DNA from: Breznakiella homolactica
GTDB taxonomy: Bacteria; Spirochaetota; Spirochaetia; Treponematales; Breznakiellaceae
Assembly: GCF_016616095.2 (NCBI RefSeq)
Contig: NZ_CP067089.2
Location: 1,054,001-1,118,000 of the forward strand
Reading direction: 5' to 3'
Length of the DNA: 64,000 bases
Shown: in pieces, positions 9,178-19,698 of the stretch
How the letters are laid out: each line of letters opens with the position of its first letter
How positions within the stretch are numbered: position 1 is the stretch's first letter
Program-made: the position numbers and the translations under genes
Notes under the pieces: generated by a model
What the model saw: only the letters and a program-made list of their open reading frames with translations
What the model was told of the DNA's origin: nothing
The model's database searches: none

Positions 9178-11429
9178 CCGCGGGGTCCTTGGGGAGCCGA
9201 GGTTTCATAATGGGAAGAGTTTTCCTTAAGGACCTTGGGATAATCGATCCGTGAATGGTAATGACCCGCCAGAACCCTGACAAAGGCTTTCTTAATGGTT
9301 TCCAGATCCCGGAAGGTCAGTTCCGATTCCGAAAGCTGGCCCTGCTCGAATTTCGACATAATCAGTTCCTGGATAAATTTCTCCAGCCGGGATGTGGACG
9401 GTTTTTTCAGGGTACGGACAGCGGCCTCGACCACATCGGCGAGCATGACCACCGCGGATTCCCTGGAACGGGGCGGCGAGCCGGGATAGGTAAAATCCTC
9501 TACGTTAACCTGGGATTCGCGCTTGAGGGCTTCGTTGTAGAACCAGCTTATCACCGAATTGCCGTGGTGCTGACCGATGATATCCACCACTTCCTTGGGC
9601 AGCCCCATGTTCCGGGCTTTTTCCACACCGATCTTAACGTGGCTCCTGATGACCGTAGCGGACAGCCGGGGGGCGATATCCTCGTGTTTGTTGTAGGCGG
9701 TCTGGTTTTCGATAAAATAGTCCGCCTGCTCCATCTTGCCGATATCGTGGTAATACGCGCCCACCCGGGCCAGGAGCGCGTTGGCGCCGATGTCCTGACA
9801 GGCCGACTCCGCGAGGTTGGCCACCATCACGGAATGGCTGTAGGTCCCCGGGGCCATGGTTAACAGGCGCTTCAGGATCGGGGAATTGAGATCCGACAGC
9901 TCGATAAGCCGGAAGGTTGTGGCGGTATTGAGGGCGTTTTCCAGCAGAGGCAGGAAACCCAGGACGATCATCCCGGAAATAATCCCGTTCAGGGCGGCCC
10001 ACAGCAGCATAAAGGCGGTATCCTGGACGGACGCGTGCTGGATCAGAAGGATGGCAAACATGCCGATACAGTTTGTCCCCGCGATGATAAATCCGGCTTT
10101 GACAAGATCCATCCGGCGTTCCGCCCCCTGGAGCGTATAGGCTGCGGAAAACCCGGAAATAAGGGCAAAGGTAAAAGCCGCCCCGTCAAAGGAGCCTGAT
10201 ACAAACGCGGCCAGGGGCAGAACCGTGGCGGCCGCCACGGCGGCCCGGGTATTGATCAGAATTGCCGGAAGCATAACCATAAGCGCCGTGGGAAACAGCA
10301 CCGATGGCATAAAATATTCCCGGTTAAAGGAAACTCCGTTTATAAAAACCGCCCCGATGACATAGGAAGCTCCCAGGATAGCCAGAAAATAAACTTCCTG
10401 GGCGGTGAGCTTCCGACCTATTATCCGGGAACTCATGAGGAAACAGAACAGGGCAAAAACAAAGGTCAGTACAATTATCCGGCCGATGATCCTTCCGGGA
10501 TCAGCCTGTGCCAGGGACTGGTCCAATGCCCTGAGGCGGACCATATCATCCTTGGTGATAATAAAACCTTTCCGGATGACCTGCTCGCCCCGCTTTATCT
10601 CCTTTACCACGGGTTCCACCTGGGCCCGGGTCTCGGCCAGACGCTGTTCCGTATCTTCGGAAGAGAAAAACACGTTTTCGGTGATAAAAGGCTTCAGAAG
10701 CTCCGGCGCAATGGCCGCAAAGGAAGACGGGTATGAACCGGAAGAAATGATCCGCACAATCCGGGAATCGGCGGTGCCCCGGGTAATAACCTTATCGTAG
10801 GAGACCCGTTCCCGCTCGACCCTGGGACCGGTGGTATGCAGCAGTTCAACCGTATCGGGATTGTACTGTTCCAGACCGATCTGGGGTATGGCGAAAACAC
10901 CCGATTCCAGGATAGATTCCAGGACATCGTACCCGAAATCCAGGAGGCGGCCCCGGGCGGGATCCCGGAAAAGGGCATCCAGGGTATCCGGCCGGAAGGC
11001 GCCGGGATAGGCGGACTGGACAGCCAGTTTGTAGGCTTCCGCCGAAACCCCTTCATCAAAAAGCCGCTGGGACAGCGCTGCGAACCGCCGGTATGAATCG
11101 GTAATTTCCTGGGTAATACCCATGGAATATTTAAAAACAGCAGGAACGAGCCGTTCCTGCGCTTCAAGACGGAGGCGGGTCGCGTCTTCATCCACATAGG
11201 CTATCATCTGTTCCGCGGTAACATCCCGTTCCGCCACTTTGCCGACTTCAAATTCCCGGAGGTCCGCATTGGCACGGGATGTATACCCCGTGCCGCCGCA
11301 TACCACTATGACCGAGACGGCAAAGGCGGACAGGACCGCTGCGGTGGGCCACCGCCGCAGTTCAGCCGGCTTCAGAAGTCTGAGGAAGGGGCTCTTCCCC
11401 GCGGTTTCACGATTTTTTTTCGTTGTCAT
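9174..11429 (-). CDS. pgpH: 7TM-HD phosphohydrolase (PgpH/YqfF type)
   Basis: 751 residues. An N-terminal membrane anchor (about 27-48) is followed by an extracellular 7TMR-HDED domain (50-300), then about seven membrane helices (300-490), then a cytoplasmic HD domain with AYYHDIGKMEQADYF and the second histidine motif VIGQHHGNSV (printed as DIIGQHHGNSV). In Gram-positive bacteria this family degrades cyclic-di-AMP; the same reaction is probable here but not shown. A regulatory role of the extracellular part is likely because that fold binds ligands in relatives. The start overlaps phoH. Confidence 0.93.
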   Translation of the reverse strand: MTTKKNRETAGKSPFLRLLKPAELRRWPTAAVLSAFAVSVIVVCGGTGYTSRANADLREFEVGKVAERDVTAEQMIAYVDEDATRLRLEAQERLVPAVFKYSMGITQEITDSYRRFAALSQRLFDEGVSAEAYKLAVQSAYPGAFRPDTLDALFRDPARGRLLDFGYDVLESILESGVFAIPQIGLEQYNPDTVELLHTTGPRVERERVSYDKVITRGTADSRIVRIISSGSYPSSFAAIAPELLKPFITENVFFSSEDTEQRLAETRAQVEPVVKEIKRGEQVIRKGFIITKDDMVRLRALDQSLAQADPGRIIGRIIVLTFVFALFCFLMSSRIIGRKLTAQEVYFLAILGASYVIGAVFINGVSFNREYFMPSVLFPTALMVMLPAILINTRAAVAAATVLPLAAFVSGSFDGAAFTFALISGFSAAYTLQGAERRMDLVKAGFIIAGTNCIGMFAILLIQHASVQDTAFMLLWAALNGIISGMIVLGFLPLLENALNTATTFRLIELSDLNSPILKRLLTMAPGTYSHSVMVANLAESACQDIGANALLARVGAYYHDIGKMEQADYFIENQTAYNKHEDIAPRLSATVIRSHVKIGVEKARNMGLPKEVVDIIGQHHGNSVISWFYNEALKRESQVNVEDFTYPGSPPRSRESAVVMLADVVEAAVRTLKKPSTSRLEKFIQELIMSKFEQGQLSESELTFRDLETIKKAFVRVLAGHYHSRIDYPKVLKENSSHYETSAPQGPRG

Positions 11430-12363
11430 AGGCTTGGATAATCTTTTTTATTAAGGGGTTCCGTACAACATCGGCGGTGCTTAGATAGGCAAAATGAATG
11501 CCTTCCACCGAAGATAGAATTGAAACGGCATGCAGCAGGCCGGAATCGACACGTTTAGGCAAGTCGACCTGGGTCGTATCCCCGGTAATCACCGCCCTGG
11601 CGCCTTCTCCGATTCTGGTAAGAAACATTTTCATCTGTTCTTTGGTCGTATTCTGGGCCTCATCGAGGATAACCATACAGTCGTTGAGGCTTCTTCCCCG
11701 CATATACGCCAGCGGGGCTATTTCGATTGCCCGGGATTCCTCCATCCGCCGGATCACGTCATAGGGGACCAGGGCTTCCATGGCGTCGTAGAGAGGCCTG
11801 AGGTAGGGATTTATCTTCTGGGTCAGGTCTCCGGGAAGGAATCCGAGGCTTTCCCCGGCTTCGACCACCGGGCGGGTCAGAACGAGTTTGCGCATCTTCT
11901 TGGAAAGTACGAGCCTGAGGGCTTCCGCTATGGCGAGATAGGTTTTTCCCGTACCCGCGGGACCGACACAGAAGGTAATATCGTGGCTGCGCATTCCCCT
12001 GATATACGCCCCCTGGTTCAGGCTCCGGGGGAAAACCCGGCCGAATCCGTGGGGGATCTGAACCATGGCGTCCTTGAAGGGGTCCCCGGAATTTTCAGCT
12101 GATTCCTGCGACCCCGCCAATGCGCGGACGTAATCCGGGGAGGGGGTTTCTCCGTTCCGGGCCGAATCGATAAGCCGCTCCATCATGGTTTTAAACCGGC
12201 TGAGACCTGCTTCATCGAGTCCTTCCGCGCGGAGCTCGTTTCCCCTGGTGGCAATCTGTCCGCCGAGGAAATCCTCAAGAGCCCGGAGGTTTCCGTCATT
12301 GGCGCCGCATACGGCGGACAGAATATCCTGGTTATCGAGCACTATGGTTATACTTTCGTCCAA
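11407..12363 (-). CDS. phoH: PhoH-like ATPase
   Basis: 318 residues with the P-loop GPAGTGKTYLAIA, Walker B VILDEAQNT and the terminal ITGDTTQVDLP motif of the PhoH/YbeZ family. These proteins bind nucleotides and work with YbeY in rRNA processing, which fits the operon. It begins with TTG at 12363; AGG lies 5 bases upstream and a TATAAA-like -10 box lies about 25 bases upstream. It is the first gene of the phoH-pgpH-ybeY-tlyC-TPR operon. Confidence 0.95.
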   Translation of the reverse strand: MDESITIVLDNQDILSAVCGANDGNLRALEDFLGGQIATRGNELRAEGLDEAGLSRFKTMMERLIDSARNGETPSPDYVRALAGSQESAENSGDPFKDAMVQIPHGFGRVFPRSLNQGAYIRGMRSHDITFCVGPAGTGKTYLAIAEALRLVLSKKMRKLVLTRPVVEAGESLGFLPGDLTQKINPYLRPLYDAMEALVPYDVIRRMEESRAIEIAPLAYMRGRSLNDCMVILDEAQNTTKEQMKMFLTRIGEGARAVITGDTTQVDLPKRVDSGLLHAVSILSSVEGIHFAYLSTADVVRNPLIKKIIQAYDNEKKS

Positions 12364-12415
12364 AAAAACCTCTACCGCCGAAGTTTATAACCCCTATTGG
12401 CCGAAGTCAATAGGT
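12364..12415 (-). promoter_or_regulatory. phoH promoter region with hairpin
   Basis: The minus strand carries a TTATAA-type -10 element at about 12384-12390 and, just upstream, the inverted repeat CCTATTG-8-CAATAGG (12393-12414), which would overlap the -35 area. This is a plausible operator. No regulator is encoded nearby. Confidence 0.4.
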
Positions 12416-12522
12416 GGGGGAGCACCGGGTCTTTCAAACCGGAAAGCACCCTTGTTTAACAGGTCCGCGGGGCCTGTCATCACAGACGGGCGCTTTCCGG
12501 CTCAACCGGCCCGGTGCTGCCC
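12416..12522 (-). repeat. Nested hairpin element, decayed (copy C)
   Basis: Outer arms GGGGGAGCACCGGG and CCCGGTGCTGCCC and middle arms ACCGGAAAGC and GCTTTCCGG remain. The inner stem and loop have been lost; only the right-hand CCGCGGGGCCTG portion of the internal loop is left. It looks like an internal deletion of a class 1 copy. Confidence 0.7.
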
Positions 12523-12587
12523 TGGCAAGGCGGGCTGCTCCCCCTGACTCCAGCCCCGCTTCGCGAGTCTTCCGTCACCCCCACTCC

Positions 12588-12782
12588 GGGTTCCCGGGAT
12601 AGGCTTGCTTCTACCGGATAAATCGCACCCCTGTGGTAACAGTACAACACCCCTTAAGCCGGAAGCATCCTAGCCGGGATATGGTAACACCGTTTCTCTG
12701 CGGCAGGACCCGTGGAACCGTACATCCGGATGCTTTCCGGGCACCACCTTCTGGTTCCCGGGAGAAGGCCTGCTTCTGTAGG
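12588..12782 (+). repeat. Nested hairpin element, decayed (copy D), with flanking direct repeats
   Basis: Arms GCCGGAAGCATCC (12658-12670) and GGATGCTTTCCGGGC (12728-12742) enclose TGGTAACACCG and CGGCAGGACCCG, which match the internal loop of other copies, but the long inner stem is gone. An imperfect direct repeat GGTTCCCGGGA-AGGCTTGCTTCT (12589-12612) recurs at 12753-12777, so the copy lies between two repeats. Confidence 0.65.
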
Positions 12783-12832
12783 CAAAGGTACAATCATTAA
12801 ACAACCCATCGGCACACAGCCAGCCCACCCTT

Positions 12833-13043
12833 CATGACCGGGAAACTCCGGTACCCCGAAGAGCCGGCAAAGAAGCATGGGCGAAATGGTAACACGGGGT
12901 GTCGGAGCACTGAGGGTATGAGCGACTTTCGAGGCCGAAGGCCGCTGAGGAGCCATACCCTCAGTGCTCCGACAGGCCCCCTGGATCCGGTATCAACCAT
13001 GCTTCTTTACCGGGACTCCGTATACCGGATGATTTCCGGGCAC
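12833..13043 (+). repeat. Nested hairpin element, class 1 (copy E)
   Basis: Middle arms CAAAGAAGCATGG (12868-12880) against CCATGCTTCTTT (12997-13008). The inner stem is a perfect 21-bp match (12900-12920 against 12954-12974) with a sequence unrelated to copies A and B. The loop 12921-12953 is the conserved AGCGACTTTCGAGGCCGAAG type. The right end stops about 4 bases from the lptD stop codon. Confidence 0.87.
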
Positions 13044-13047
13044 CACA

Positions 13048-16000
13048 TCACAGGAATTCAAAAACATCCTTATCGTATTTTATCTCGGATTTAAACTCGC
13101 TGACCGGTATCCACTGTATCAGGAAGGATATCTCCGTATTAAACCGGTATTTGTAGGGAGTTGAGGACTGGTCCAGATACGGGGCCAGTTTAACCTCAAG
13201 CTTGGCGTTCCAGTCCCCCAGGTAATGAGTTGCCGCGAGGGATAAGTCCTTGAGCTTGAATCCCGAACCGCGCCGGAGGGATTCATCATCAAACCGGAAG
13301 GAATTAACCAGATCTTTTATTACGTTCCTCTCTCCGGGCAGGTCTACCGGAATGTCGAAAAATGGAAGGTCCTGCATATACCGGAAGATGACGGAGTTCA
13401 TTGATGTGGCGGAGAACGAAAGATCCAGAAAATCCGTTATTCTCACCGTGGATCCCAGGGTGAATGTGAAGCTCGAATAGGTATACCGCTGCAGGTCCAG
13501 GGTGAGGCTTGAACCGACATCCAGGGAATAGCCGAACCGCTTGTTGAAAAGGGTATCATTTTTGAAGCTGTGGTTATAGGAGAGCCGTATATCCTTGGGA
13601 TGCATCACCGTATCCCCCGACGGATCGGTCTGCCAGCCCGAAGTGTCATCATACACATAGGGTACGCCGTAGGCGGTTGAAAACGCAGCGGAAAACGCGC
13701 CGCCCCCTCTTCTGAAGTTCAGGCTTGTGGAGATACTGGTCAGTTCATCCTCTTCCGGGTCATAGACCATGGAATACCGGAGATCACTGCTGGGCCCGAG
13801 GTCGAGGGTTTCGGTAAAGGTTACGGGCTGGAATTCGGGATCGTTGGCGAGCTCCTTTACACTGGTGCTGACCGTGGTGGTGGTTCTCCATACCCGGAAT
13901 GAGGCATTGCCGGTCAGCTGGGAATCCCGGGGAGGTATATCCGCGGTAAGGGTTACGTTCTGCTGTTTGTCCAGCACCAGGGCGTTAATATTGGCGGTAA
14001 CTTTGTGGCTCTCAATGGCATCTTTGTTCCATTCAGAGAACAATATTTCCCAGGAAGGATCATCGGCGGTTCCGTCAAAAACGGATTTTGCCAGAAGATT
14101 CTTGATCGAGTAGGAAAAACTCGTATTGCTCCATATAGAATTAAAGAAAAACGGCCGCAGGGTGGTGGTAAATTCACTGTACGTATTGAAGTACGTGGCA
14201 TTGTGATTTCTTACTTTAGAAGCATCCAGCTTTGCCTGGGTATCGAAATCCTCCGAATCCTCGTTGACGTAATTGTACCCCTGCCAGGCACCGGTACCGG
14301 TCAGGGCAAGGGACGCTGCGTACAGCCCGGTATTATCTTTGACGTTGACGGTGGCCGAACCGTTAAGCCTGGCGCTGGTCAGTATGGAAGAAATTTCATC
14401 CCAGGAAACATCCTGGGAGTCCGGCCAGTTTGCGTAGGACGACCGGAACTGCATTTCCGATGAAGCCGTGGGATTGAGCCGGTAATCAAAGGTTACCACC
14501 GGGCCGCTCAAAGCCGTGGGGATGGTGAAACTCTGGGATAAGGACGGCGGAACCAGGGAATCCACCGTTCCGGTGCTTTCCTCACCCGCGGAGGGATCGT
14601 GGGTTTCCCAGGGCGGCCGGGGTATACCGAATTGTCTCATCGGATCGTCCCGGTTTTCCGGGGTTTCCCCGGTACCGGGCGCGGAAGCGCTGTTTCCGTA
14701 GCTCAGGGGCTGGCCCGCGACGGACCCGCTCAAGGAATAGATGGTCCACTTATCGGGAAAGAAAAACGTACTGCTGGGGGTGTAAGAACTCTGGGAAGAT
14801 GAGGAATTCCTCGTTTTGTACGACAGAAAGGTACTCAGATTTGACAGGGTAAGGCTTGTAATATAGGGATTGAGCGAAGGGAACGACGGGCTTGAGGTAG
14901 CGCTGACCCGCCATTCATAGGAACCCAGAATGTTGTCGCTGGTATCATCATCCGAAGAAGAACTATTCATCGCAAGATTGAACCAGTCCATTGCCTCCGA
15001 GCGGTCCATAAAATCCCTTTCCACAAAGGGGTCCGAATAAAAAGGCAGATCCCAGGAAAGCCTGCCCGCCTTGCCCGAAAGGGCGCCGGTGGTTTTCAGC
15101 CGGTACCGGAAAGGAACCTCCATGGAAAAAAGCCGGGACTTGTTCCAGGAGCTCTCTCCGTCAAAATCGGGATAATACGGGGAATAGGAACCATCGGAAA
15201 GCTGGTAAATATCCCTGGTAAACCCGATCCCGAAGGAAAGCGTCGTGGAATCGAGGATACCCAACTTGGGCAGTTCCAGCTCGGTCCCGATATAGGCGCC
15301 GAGGTTGGCGTAGGCGTCAAACAGCAGCGACAGCCGGGTATCATTGGGACTCCGGTCTTTTTTCCCGGTACTTCTCAAAAAAATGCCCTCCCGGACACGT
15401 TCCATATCCGTGGCGTTGCCCAGTATTTTCGTGATTGAATTTTCCGAGCTGGCATCGGCCTTGGGTCTGCCCAGGATGTATGTGGTGGTCTGCAAATAGC
15501 TCCCTTCCCGGGACCGGTATCCGATAACGGGATGGAATATGATTTCATCCGCGGGCAGGAAAAAAAACGGGATATAGAGGACGGGAATTTCCCCGACCTT
15601 GAGAACCGCGTTGAATATCGCCCAGTCGGATCCCGGCAGCAGCCATATCTTGGAAGCCTTTATGGACCAGTAGTTTTCTTCGTTTTTCGGATTCGAGATG
15701 GTGGCCTTTCGGAGAACCGTGACATCGTCTCCGGTACGGGAGATCACCTCTCCCTCAAAACGGTAGGTCGTCTCCTCCCCCGAAAGGGACCGTTCGGAAA
15801 GACCGTCCATGAACGTCCCCGCCCAGTCGTCGAGGTTAATGGTCAGGGATTCGCCCCGGAAGGTTTCTATGGTATCGCCGCCCTCTTTCCGGTATTCCAC
15901 ACCGCCCCAGGCCGAAAGGGTATTTCTGGTGCGGTTGTATAAAATTTCCCAGGCTGTGATTCTGTGGATATCGTCGCCCTCTTTCAGACTGATGGTAACA

Positions 16001-16497
16001 TCACCGGTAAGACGGGCGTATTCTTCATCCACCACTTCCAGGGTAAAATACTCGGTCGTTCTGGCTGATTCTATGGTGATAATCCGGGCCGAAGGGTCGG
16101 AGCTGCCCCGCCCCTCGGTCAGGCCGAAATGGCTGCGGAGCCGCGCCGCGAGATCGTCCCGGGTTCCCCCTTCGCTTAAACCCAGGCTCCGGGCCCAATC
16201 GGCGAGTTCAGCCAGGGTACTGGTATTGATATCCATCAGGATGACCGACATTTCCGGCGAAAGGGCTTCTTCAGCTTCTACTATTTCTTCGGTTTCTCCG
16301 GCATCATCCGCCTCGGGTTCCGCCGCGCCGTCACTGTCCGTATCGGCAGCGGGAACGGCTTCCCCGGTTACGGATGCGTCCGGAACTCCGCCGTCCGGAG
16401 TCTGCTCCTGGGCAAACCCCGACAGGACATTGGCGGAAAAAAAAATCATGAGGAAAAAACGGGATACATTCCATTGTCCGGGAAAGCCCTTTTTCAT
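13048..16497 (-). CDS. lptD: LptD/OstA-like outer-membrane protein
   Basis: 1149 residues. A signal peptide covers about residues 1-30. An Asp/Glu/Ala-rich segment (35-75) is followed by a short SAP-like helical motif ([20 protein letters not shown]), then an OstA/LptA-like periplasmic beta-jellyroll (about 135-330) and a long C-terminal region rich in alternating strands (330-1149), ending in hydrophobic FL as outer-membrane barrels do. LptD moves lipopolysaccharide or another glycolipid to the outer leaflet. Treponemes generally lack classical LPS, so the cargo is unclear. The ATG overlaps the uvrA stop (ATGA), giving a uvrA-lptD operon; T. pallidum has an LptD orthologue (TP0515). Confidence 0.85.
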   Translation of the reverse strand: MKKGFPGQWNVSRFFLMIFFSANVLSGFAQEQTPDGGVPDASVTGEAVPAADTDSDGAAEPEADDAGETEEIVEAEEALSPEMSVILMDINTSTLAELADWARSLGLSEGGTRDDLAARLRSHFGLTEGRGSSDPSARIITIESARTTEYFTLEVVDEEYARLTGDVTISLKEGDDIHRITAWEILYNRTRNTLSAWGGVEYRKEGGDTIETFRGESLTINLDDWAGTFMDGLSERSLSGEETTYRFEGEVISRTGDDVTVLRKATISNPKNEENYWSIKASKIWLLPGSDWAIFNAVLKVGEIPVLYIPFFFLPADEIIFHPVIGYRSREGSYLQTTTYILGRPKADASSENSITKILGNATDMERVREGIFLRSTGKKDRSPNDTRLSLLFDAYANLGAYIGTELELPKLGILDSTTLSFGIGFTRDIYQLSDGSYSPYYPDFDGESSWNKSRLFSMEVPFRYRLKTTGALSGKAGRLSWDLPFYSDPFVERDFMDRSEAMDWFNLAMNSSSSDDDTSDNILGSYEWRVSATSSPSFPSLNPYITSLTLSNLSTFLSYKTRNSSSSQSSYTPSSTFFFPDKWTIYSLSGSVAGQPLSYGNSASAPGTGETPENRDDPMRQFGIPRPPWETHDPSAGEESTGTVDSLVPPSLSQSFTIPTALSGPVVTFDYRLNPTASSEMQFRSSYANWPDSQDVSWDEISSILTSARLNGSATVNVKDNTGLYAASLALTGTGAWQGYNYVNEDSEDFDTQAKLDASKVRNHNATYFNTYSEFTTTLRPFFFNSIWSNTSFSYSIKNLLAKSVFDGTADDPSWEILFSEWNKDAIESHKVTANINALVLDKQQNVTLTADIPPRDSQLTGNASFRVWRTTTTVSTSVKELANDPEFQPVTFTETLDLGPSSDLRYSMVYDPEEDELTSISTSLNFRRGGGAFSAAFSTAYGVPYVYDDTSGWQTDPSGDTVMHPKDIRLSYNHSFKNDTLFNKRFGYSLDVGSSLTLDLQRYTYSSFTFTLGSTVRITDFLDLSFSATSMNSVIFRYMQDLPFFDIPVDLPGERNVIKDLVNSFRFDDESLRRGSGFKLKDLSLAATHYLGDWNAKLEVKLAPYLDQSSTPYKYRFNTEISFLIQWIPVSEFKSEIKYDKDVFEFL

Positions 16498-19322
16498 TTC
16501 CTCCGGTCCAGCATCTCTTTTAAATAGAATCCTGTATACGATTGGGGTGATTCCGCCACTTCCTCGGGGGTTCCCCGGGCGACCAGATTGCCGCCGCGGT
16601 CGCCGCCTTCCGGACCGAGGTCGATGATATGGTCCGCCTGGAGAAGCACATCCAGGTTATGCTCGATCATAATCACGGTATTCCCCTGGTCAACCAGGCG
16701 CTGGATCACTTCCATGAGCTGCTTTACGTCGGCGAAATGGAGCCCTGTGGTGGGCTCGTCAAGGATGTACACGGTTTTGCCGGTGGACCGCTTGGAAAGT
16801 TCCAGGGCAAGCTTTACCCGCTGGGCCTCGCCGCCGGAAAGGGTCAGAGCCGACTGGCCGAGTTTTACGTATCCCAGCCCAACGGAGAGCAGGGTTTCCA
16901 GCTTCCGGGCAATATGGGGTATATAGGAGAAAAAATCCGCCGCTTCTTCTATGGTCATATCCAGCACGTCGGCGATATTTTTTCCTTTAAAACGGATATC
17001 CAGGGTTTCCTTATTAAACCGCTTTCCATGGCATACGTCGCAGGTTATATACACATCGGGGAGGAAGTTCATCTCGATTTTTATGGTCCCGTCCCCCTGG
17101 CAATTCTCGCAGCGGCCGCCCCGGACATTAAAGGAAAAACGGCCCGGTTTGTATCCCTTCATTTTGGAATCCGGCAGGCTGGCGAAAAGATCCCTGATGC
17201 CCGAAAACATTCCCACATAGGTGGCGGGGTTCGACCGGGGGGTCCTTCCGATGGGAGTCTGATCGATGTTGATCACCTTATCCACATACTCAAGCCCTTC
17301 CAGGGATTCATAGGCTCCTTCGGTATGGTTCGCCCGGTTAAGCCGGTTGGCCAGGGCGGGATAGAGCACATCCGAAAGCAGGGTCGATTTTCCCGAGCCT
17401 GACACTCCGGTGATGCAGGTGAAAATACCCAGGGGGATCTCCACGTTAATCTTCTTGAGATTGTGTTCGGTCACGCCGGTCAGCTTGAGGAAATTTCCAT
17501 TACCCTTCCGCCGCTCCGCGGGGGGGTCCATGATCAGGGTCCCCGCGAGATATTGGCCGGTAAGGCTTTTTTCGGATTTCATGACCTCTTTTGGAGTTCC
17601 CTGGGCGACAATCTCGCCGCCGTGAACCCCGGCGCCCGGCCCCAGATCGACGATATAATCGGCGGTCCTCAGGGTCTGCTCATCGTGTTCCACCACGATT
17701 AAGGTGTTACCCAGGTCCCGGAGGTAAATCAGGGTATCAATGAGCCGCTGGTTGTCCCGCTGGTGCAGCCCGATGGACGGCTCATCCAGAATATACAGAA
17801 CCCCCACCAGGCTCGCGCCGATCTGGGTCGCCAGACGGATACGCTGGGCTTCGCCGCCGGACAGCGTGGCGGAGGTCCGTTCCAGGGTAAGGTAATCGAG
17901 GCCCACGTTCTGCATAAATCCCAGCCGGGCGTTGATTTCCTTCAGGATCTGATGGGCAATCTGCTTGTCGGTTTTCTTAAGCCGTACGGTTTCGAAGAAT
18001 TTAATGGAATCGGCGACGCTCAGGCTGGTGAGTTCCCAGATATTCCGGCCCCCCACGGTAACCGCCAGGGCCTCGGGTTTAAGCCGTTTTCCGCCGCATT
18101 CCTCACAGTGTTTCTGGCTCATAAACTTCTCGAGCCACTCCTTGATTCCCGGAGACTGGGTTTCAAAATACCGTTTTCTGAGATCCTCCAGGATGCCGGC
18201 GAATTTTGATTTGTATTCGAACCGTCCGGTCTTGTCCCGGTTTTCGTAGCTGACTTCAATTTCTTCCTTGGTTCCGTAGAGGATGGCGTCCATAACTTTT
18301 TTGGGCAGGTCCCCCAGGGGAGTATCCAGGCTGAATTTGAAGTGCCGGGCGAGACTTTGGAAGCGGCTCCGGTGCCAGGCGGAATCGGGGTTGTACGGTA
18401 TCACGCCGCCTTCATTAAAGGAGCGTGAACGGTCGGGAATTACCAGGTTCGGATCAAATTCCAGTTTTGCCCCGAGCCCGGTACAGGCGGGGCAGGCTCC
18501 GAAGGGATTGTTGAATGAAAAGAGCCGGGGCTGAAGTTCCGGGATGGATATACCGCAGTCGGGACAGGCGTTCTTCTGGCTGAAAAAATGTTCTTCGTCC
18601 CCTTTCTGCCCGTGGCTCAGCACCAGCATGATCCCGTCCGCCGACTGGAGGGCCGTTTCCGCTGATTCTGCCAGCCGGGACCGCATATCGGCGCCGATGA
18701 CCAGGCGGTCCACCACGATCTCTATCGTATGTTTCTTCTGTTTATCGAGCTTTATTTCCTCATCCAGGCTGACCAGCAGGCCGTCGATCCGGGCCCTGGC
18801 GAAACCGGCCTTGCGGGCATCGTCAAGGATCTTCTGGTGTTCGCCCTTTTTGCCGCGGATCACCGGCGCCAGGAGCTGGATTTTCGTTCCCTCTCCCATG
18901 GCCATGATGGTATCGATGATCTGGTCCACGGGCTGCTCCCGGATCTCCCGGCCGCAGTTGGGGCAGTGGGGAATACCGATCCGGGCGTACAGAAGACGGT
19001 AATAGTCGTATATTTCGGTTACCGTACCCACAATAGAACGGGGGTTCCGGTGGGTGGTCTTCTGCTCTATAGAAATCGCCGGAGAAAGGCCCTCGATATA
19101 GTCAAGGTCCGGCTTATCCATGCGGCCCAGAAACTGCCGCGCATAGGCTGATAGGCTTTCCACATACCGGCGCTGGCCTTCCGCGAAGATAGTGTCAAAG
19201 GCCAGGGAGCTTTTACCTGATCCGGAAAGACCGGAAATAACGATGAGTTTGTCCCGGGGAAGCTCAAGATCAATATTTTTTAAATTATGTTCCCGGGCAC
19301 CCTTAATGATGAGCATGTCCAT
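16494..19322 (-). CDS. uvrA: Excinuclease ABC subunit A
   Basis: UvrA is the ATPase that finds bulky DNA lesions and loads UvrB. About 942 residues from the chosen ATG at 19322 ([17 protein letters not shown]); longer in-frame starts exist upstream (19334, 19397). The first nucleotide-binding domain has [14 protein letters not shown], the second [10 protein letters not shown]; both have [18 protein letters not shown] signatures and the Walker [13 protein letters not shown] / [12 protein letters not shown]. Zinc modules CPNCGREI and CENCQGDG are present. Length and motifs are normal. Damage repair here is complemented by mfd and umuC elsewhere in the window. Confidence 0.97.
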   Translation of the reverse strand: MDMLIIKGAREHNLKNIDLELPRDKLIVISGLSGSGKSSLAFDTIFAEGQRRYVESLSAYARQFLGRMDKPDLDYIEGLSPAISIEQKTTHRNPRSIVGTVTEIYDYYRLLYARIGIPHCPNCGREIREQPVDQIIDTIMAMGEGTKIQLLAPVIRGKKGEHQKILDDARKAGFARARIDGLLVSLDEEIKLDKQKKHTIEIVVDRLVIGADMRSRLAESAETALQSADGIMLVLSHGQKGDEEHFFSQKNACPDCGISIPELQPRLFSFNNPFGACPACTGLGAKLEFDPNLVIPDRSRSFNEGGVIPYNPDSAWHRSRFQSLARHFKFSLDTPLGDLPKKVMDAILYGTKEEIEVSYENRDKTGRFEYKSKFAGILEDLRKRYFETQSPGIKEWLEKFMSQKHCEECGGKRLKPEALAVTVGGRNIWELTSLSVADSIKFFETVRLKKTDKQIAHQILKEINARLGFMQNVGLDYLTLERTSATLSGGEAQRIRLATQIGASLVGVLYILDEPSIGLHQRDNQRLIDTLIYLRDLGNTLIVVEHDEQTLRTADYIVDLGPGAGVHGGEIVAQGTPKEVMKSEKSLTGQYLAGTLIMDPPAERRKGNGNFLKLTGVTEHNLKKINVEIPLGIFTCITGVSGSGKSTLLSDVLYPALANRLNRANHTEGAYESLEGLEYVDKVINIDQTPIGRTPRSNPATYVGMFSGIRDLFASLPDSKMKGYKPGRFSFNVRGGRCENCQGDGTIKIEMNFLPDVYITCDVCHGKRFNKETLDIRFKGKNIADVLDMTIEEAADFFSYIPHIARKLETLLSVGLGYVKLGQSALTLSGGEAQRVKLALELSKRSTGKTVYILDEPTTGLHFADVKQLMEVIQRLVDQGNTVIMIEHNLDVLLQADHIIDLGPEGGDRGGNLVARGTPEEVAESPQSYTGFYLKEMLDRRK

Positions 19323-19436
19323 ATATTCCAGCATACCCTGCCCCGATGGTTCCGAACAAGTCCCCGCCCCGGCCCTTGACGAGAAACCGCGGTCCATGGT
19401 AATTTCCTGGAACGGGTTGCCGCAAAGGAATCTCCC

Positions 19437-19510
19437 GGGCGCTTAGCTCAGCTGGTTAGAGCATCTCGTTTACACCGAGAGGGTCAGAGGTTCGAATCCT
19501 CTAGCGCCCA
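19437..19510 (+). tRNA. tRNA-Val (anticodon TAC)
   Basis: A 74-base cloverleaf: acceptor GGGCGCT pairs with AGCGCCC, D arm GCTCAGCTGGTTAGAGC, anticodon stem TCTCG/CGAGA with loop TTTACAC giving anticodon TAC, T arm AGAGG-TTCGAAT-CCTCT and discriminator A. CCA is not encoded. Confidence 0.95.
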
Positions 19511-19689
19511 AGGAAATCTTTGTATAGTCCGGAACTGCTTTTACACCCAATAAATTGAGGATTCGAAGCGGAGCCTTCGCCGACCAACGGGAGGAAAAGG
19601 CGGCAGGATGCCGCCGCCAGAAGGCGGAGCCGGGGGTGAAGGAGCAAACAGGATGTTTGCGACCGAATCCCGAATCCTCTAGCGCCCAA
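19493..19689. repeat. Duplicated tRNA 3' end enclosing a 159-base segment
   Basis: CGAATCCTCTAGCGCCCAA occurs at 19493-19511 (inside tRNA-Val) and again at 19671-19689, 178 bases apart. The segment between them is non-coding and holds two hairpins with a GGA loop (19599-19615 and 19644-19660) and CCGCC-agaa-GGCGG. The arrangement resembles attachment sites left by a small integrated element, though no integrase is present. Confidence 0.75.
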
Positions 19690-19698
19690 TAAAATCCC

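Noticed and set aside
3640..13050. Open frames inside the nested hairpin elements.
   Set aside because: They follow the palindromes and lack ribosome sites; palindromes give frames on both strands by symmetry.
19335..19397. Longer uvrA starts upstream of 19322.
   Set aside because: The added residues ([14 protein letters not shown]) do not match the UvrA family start.
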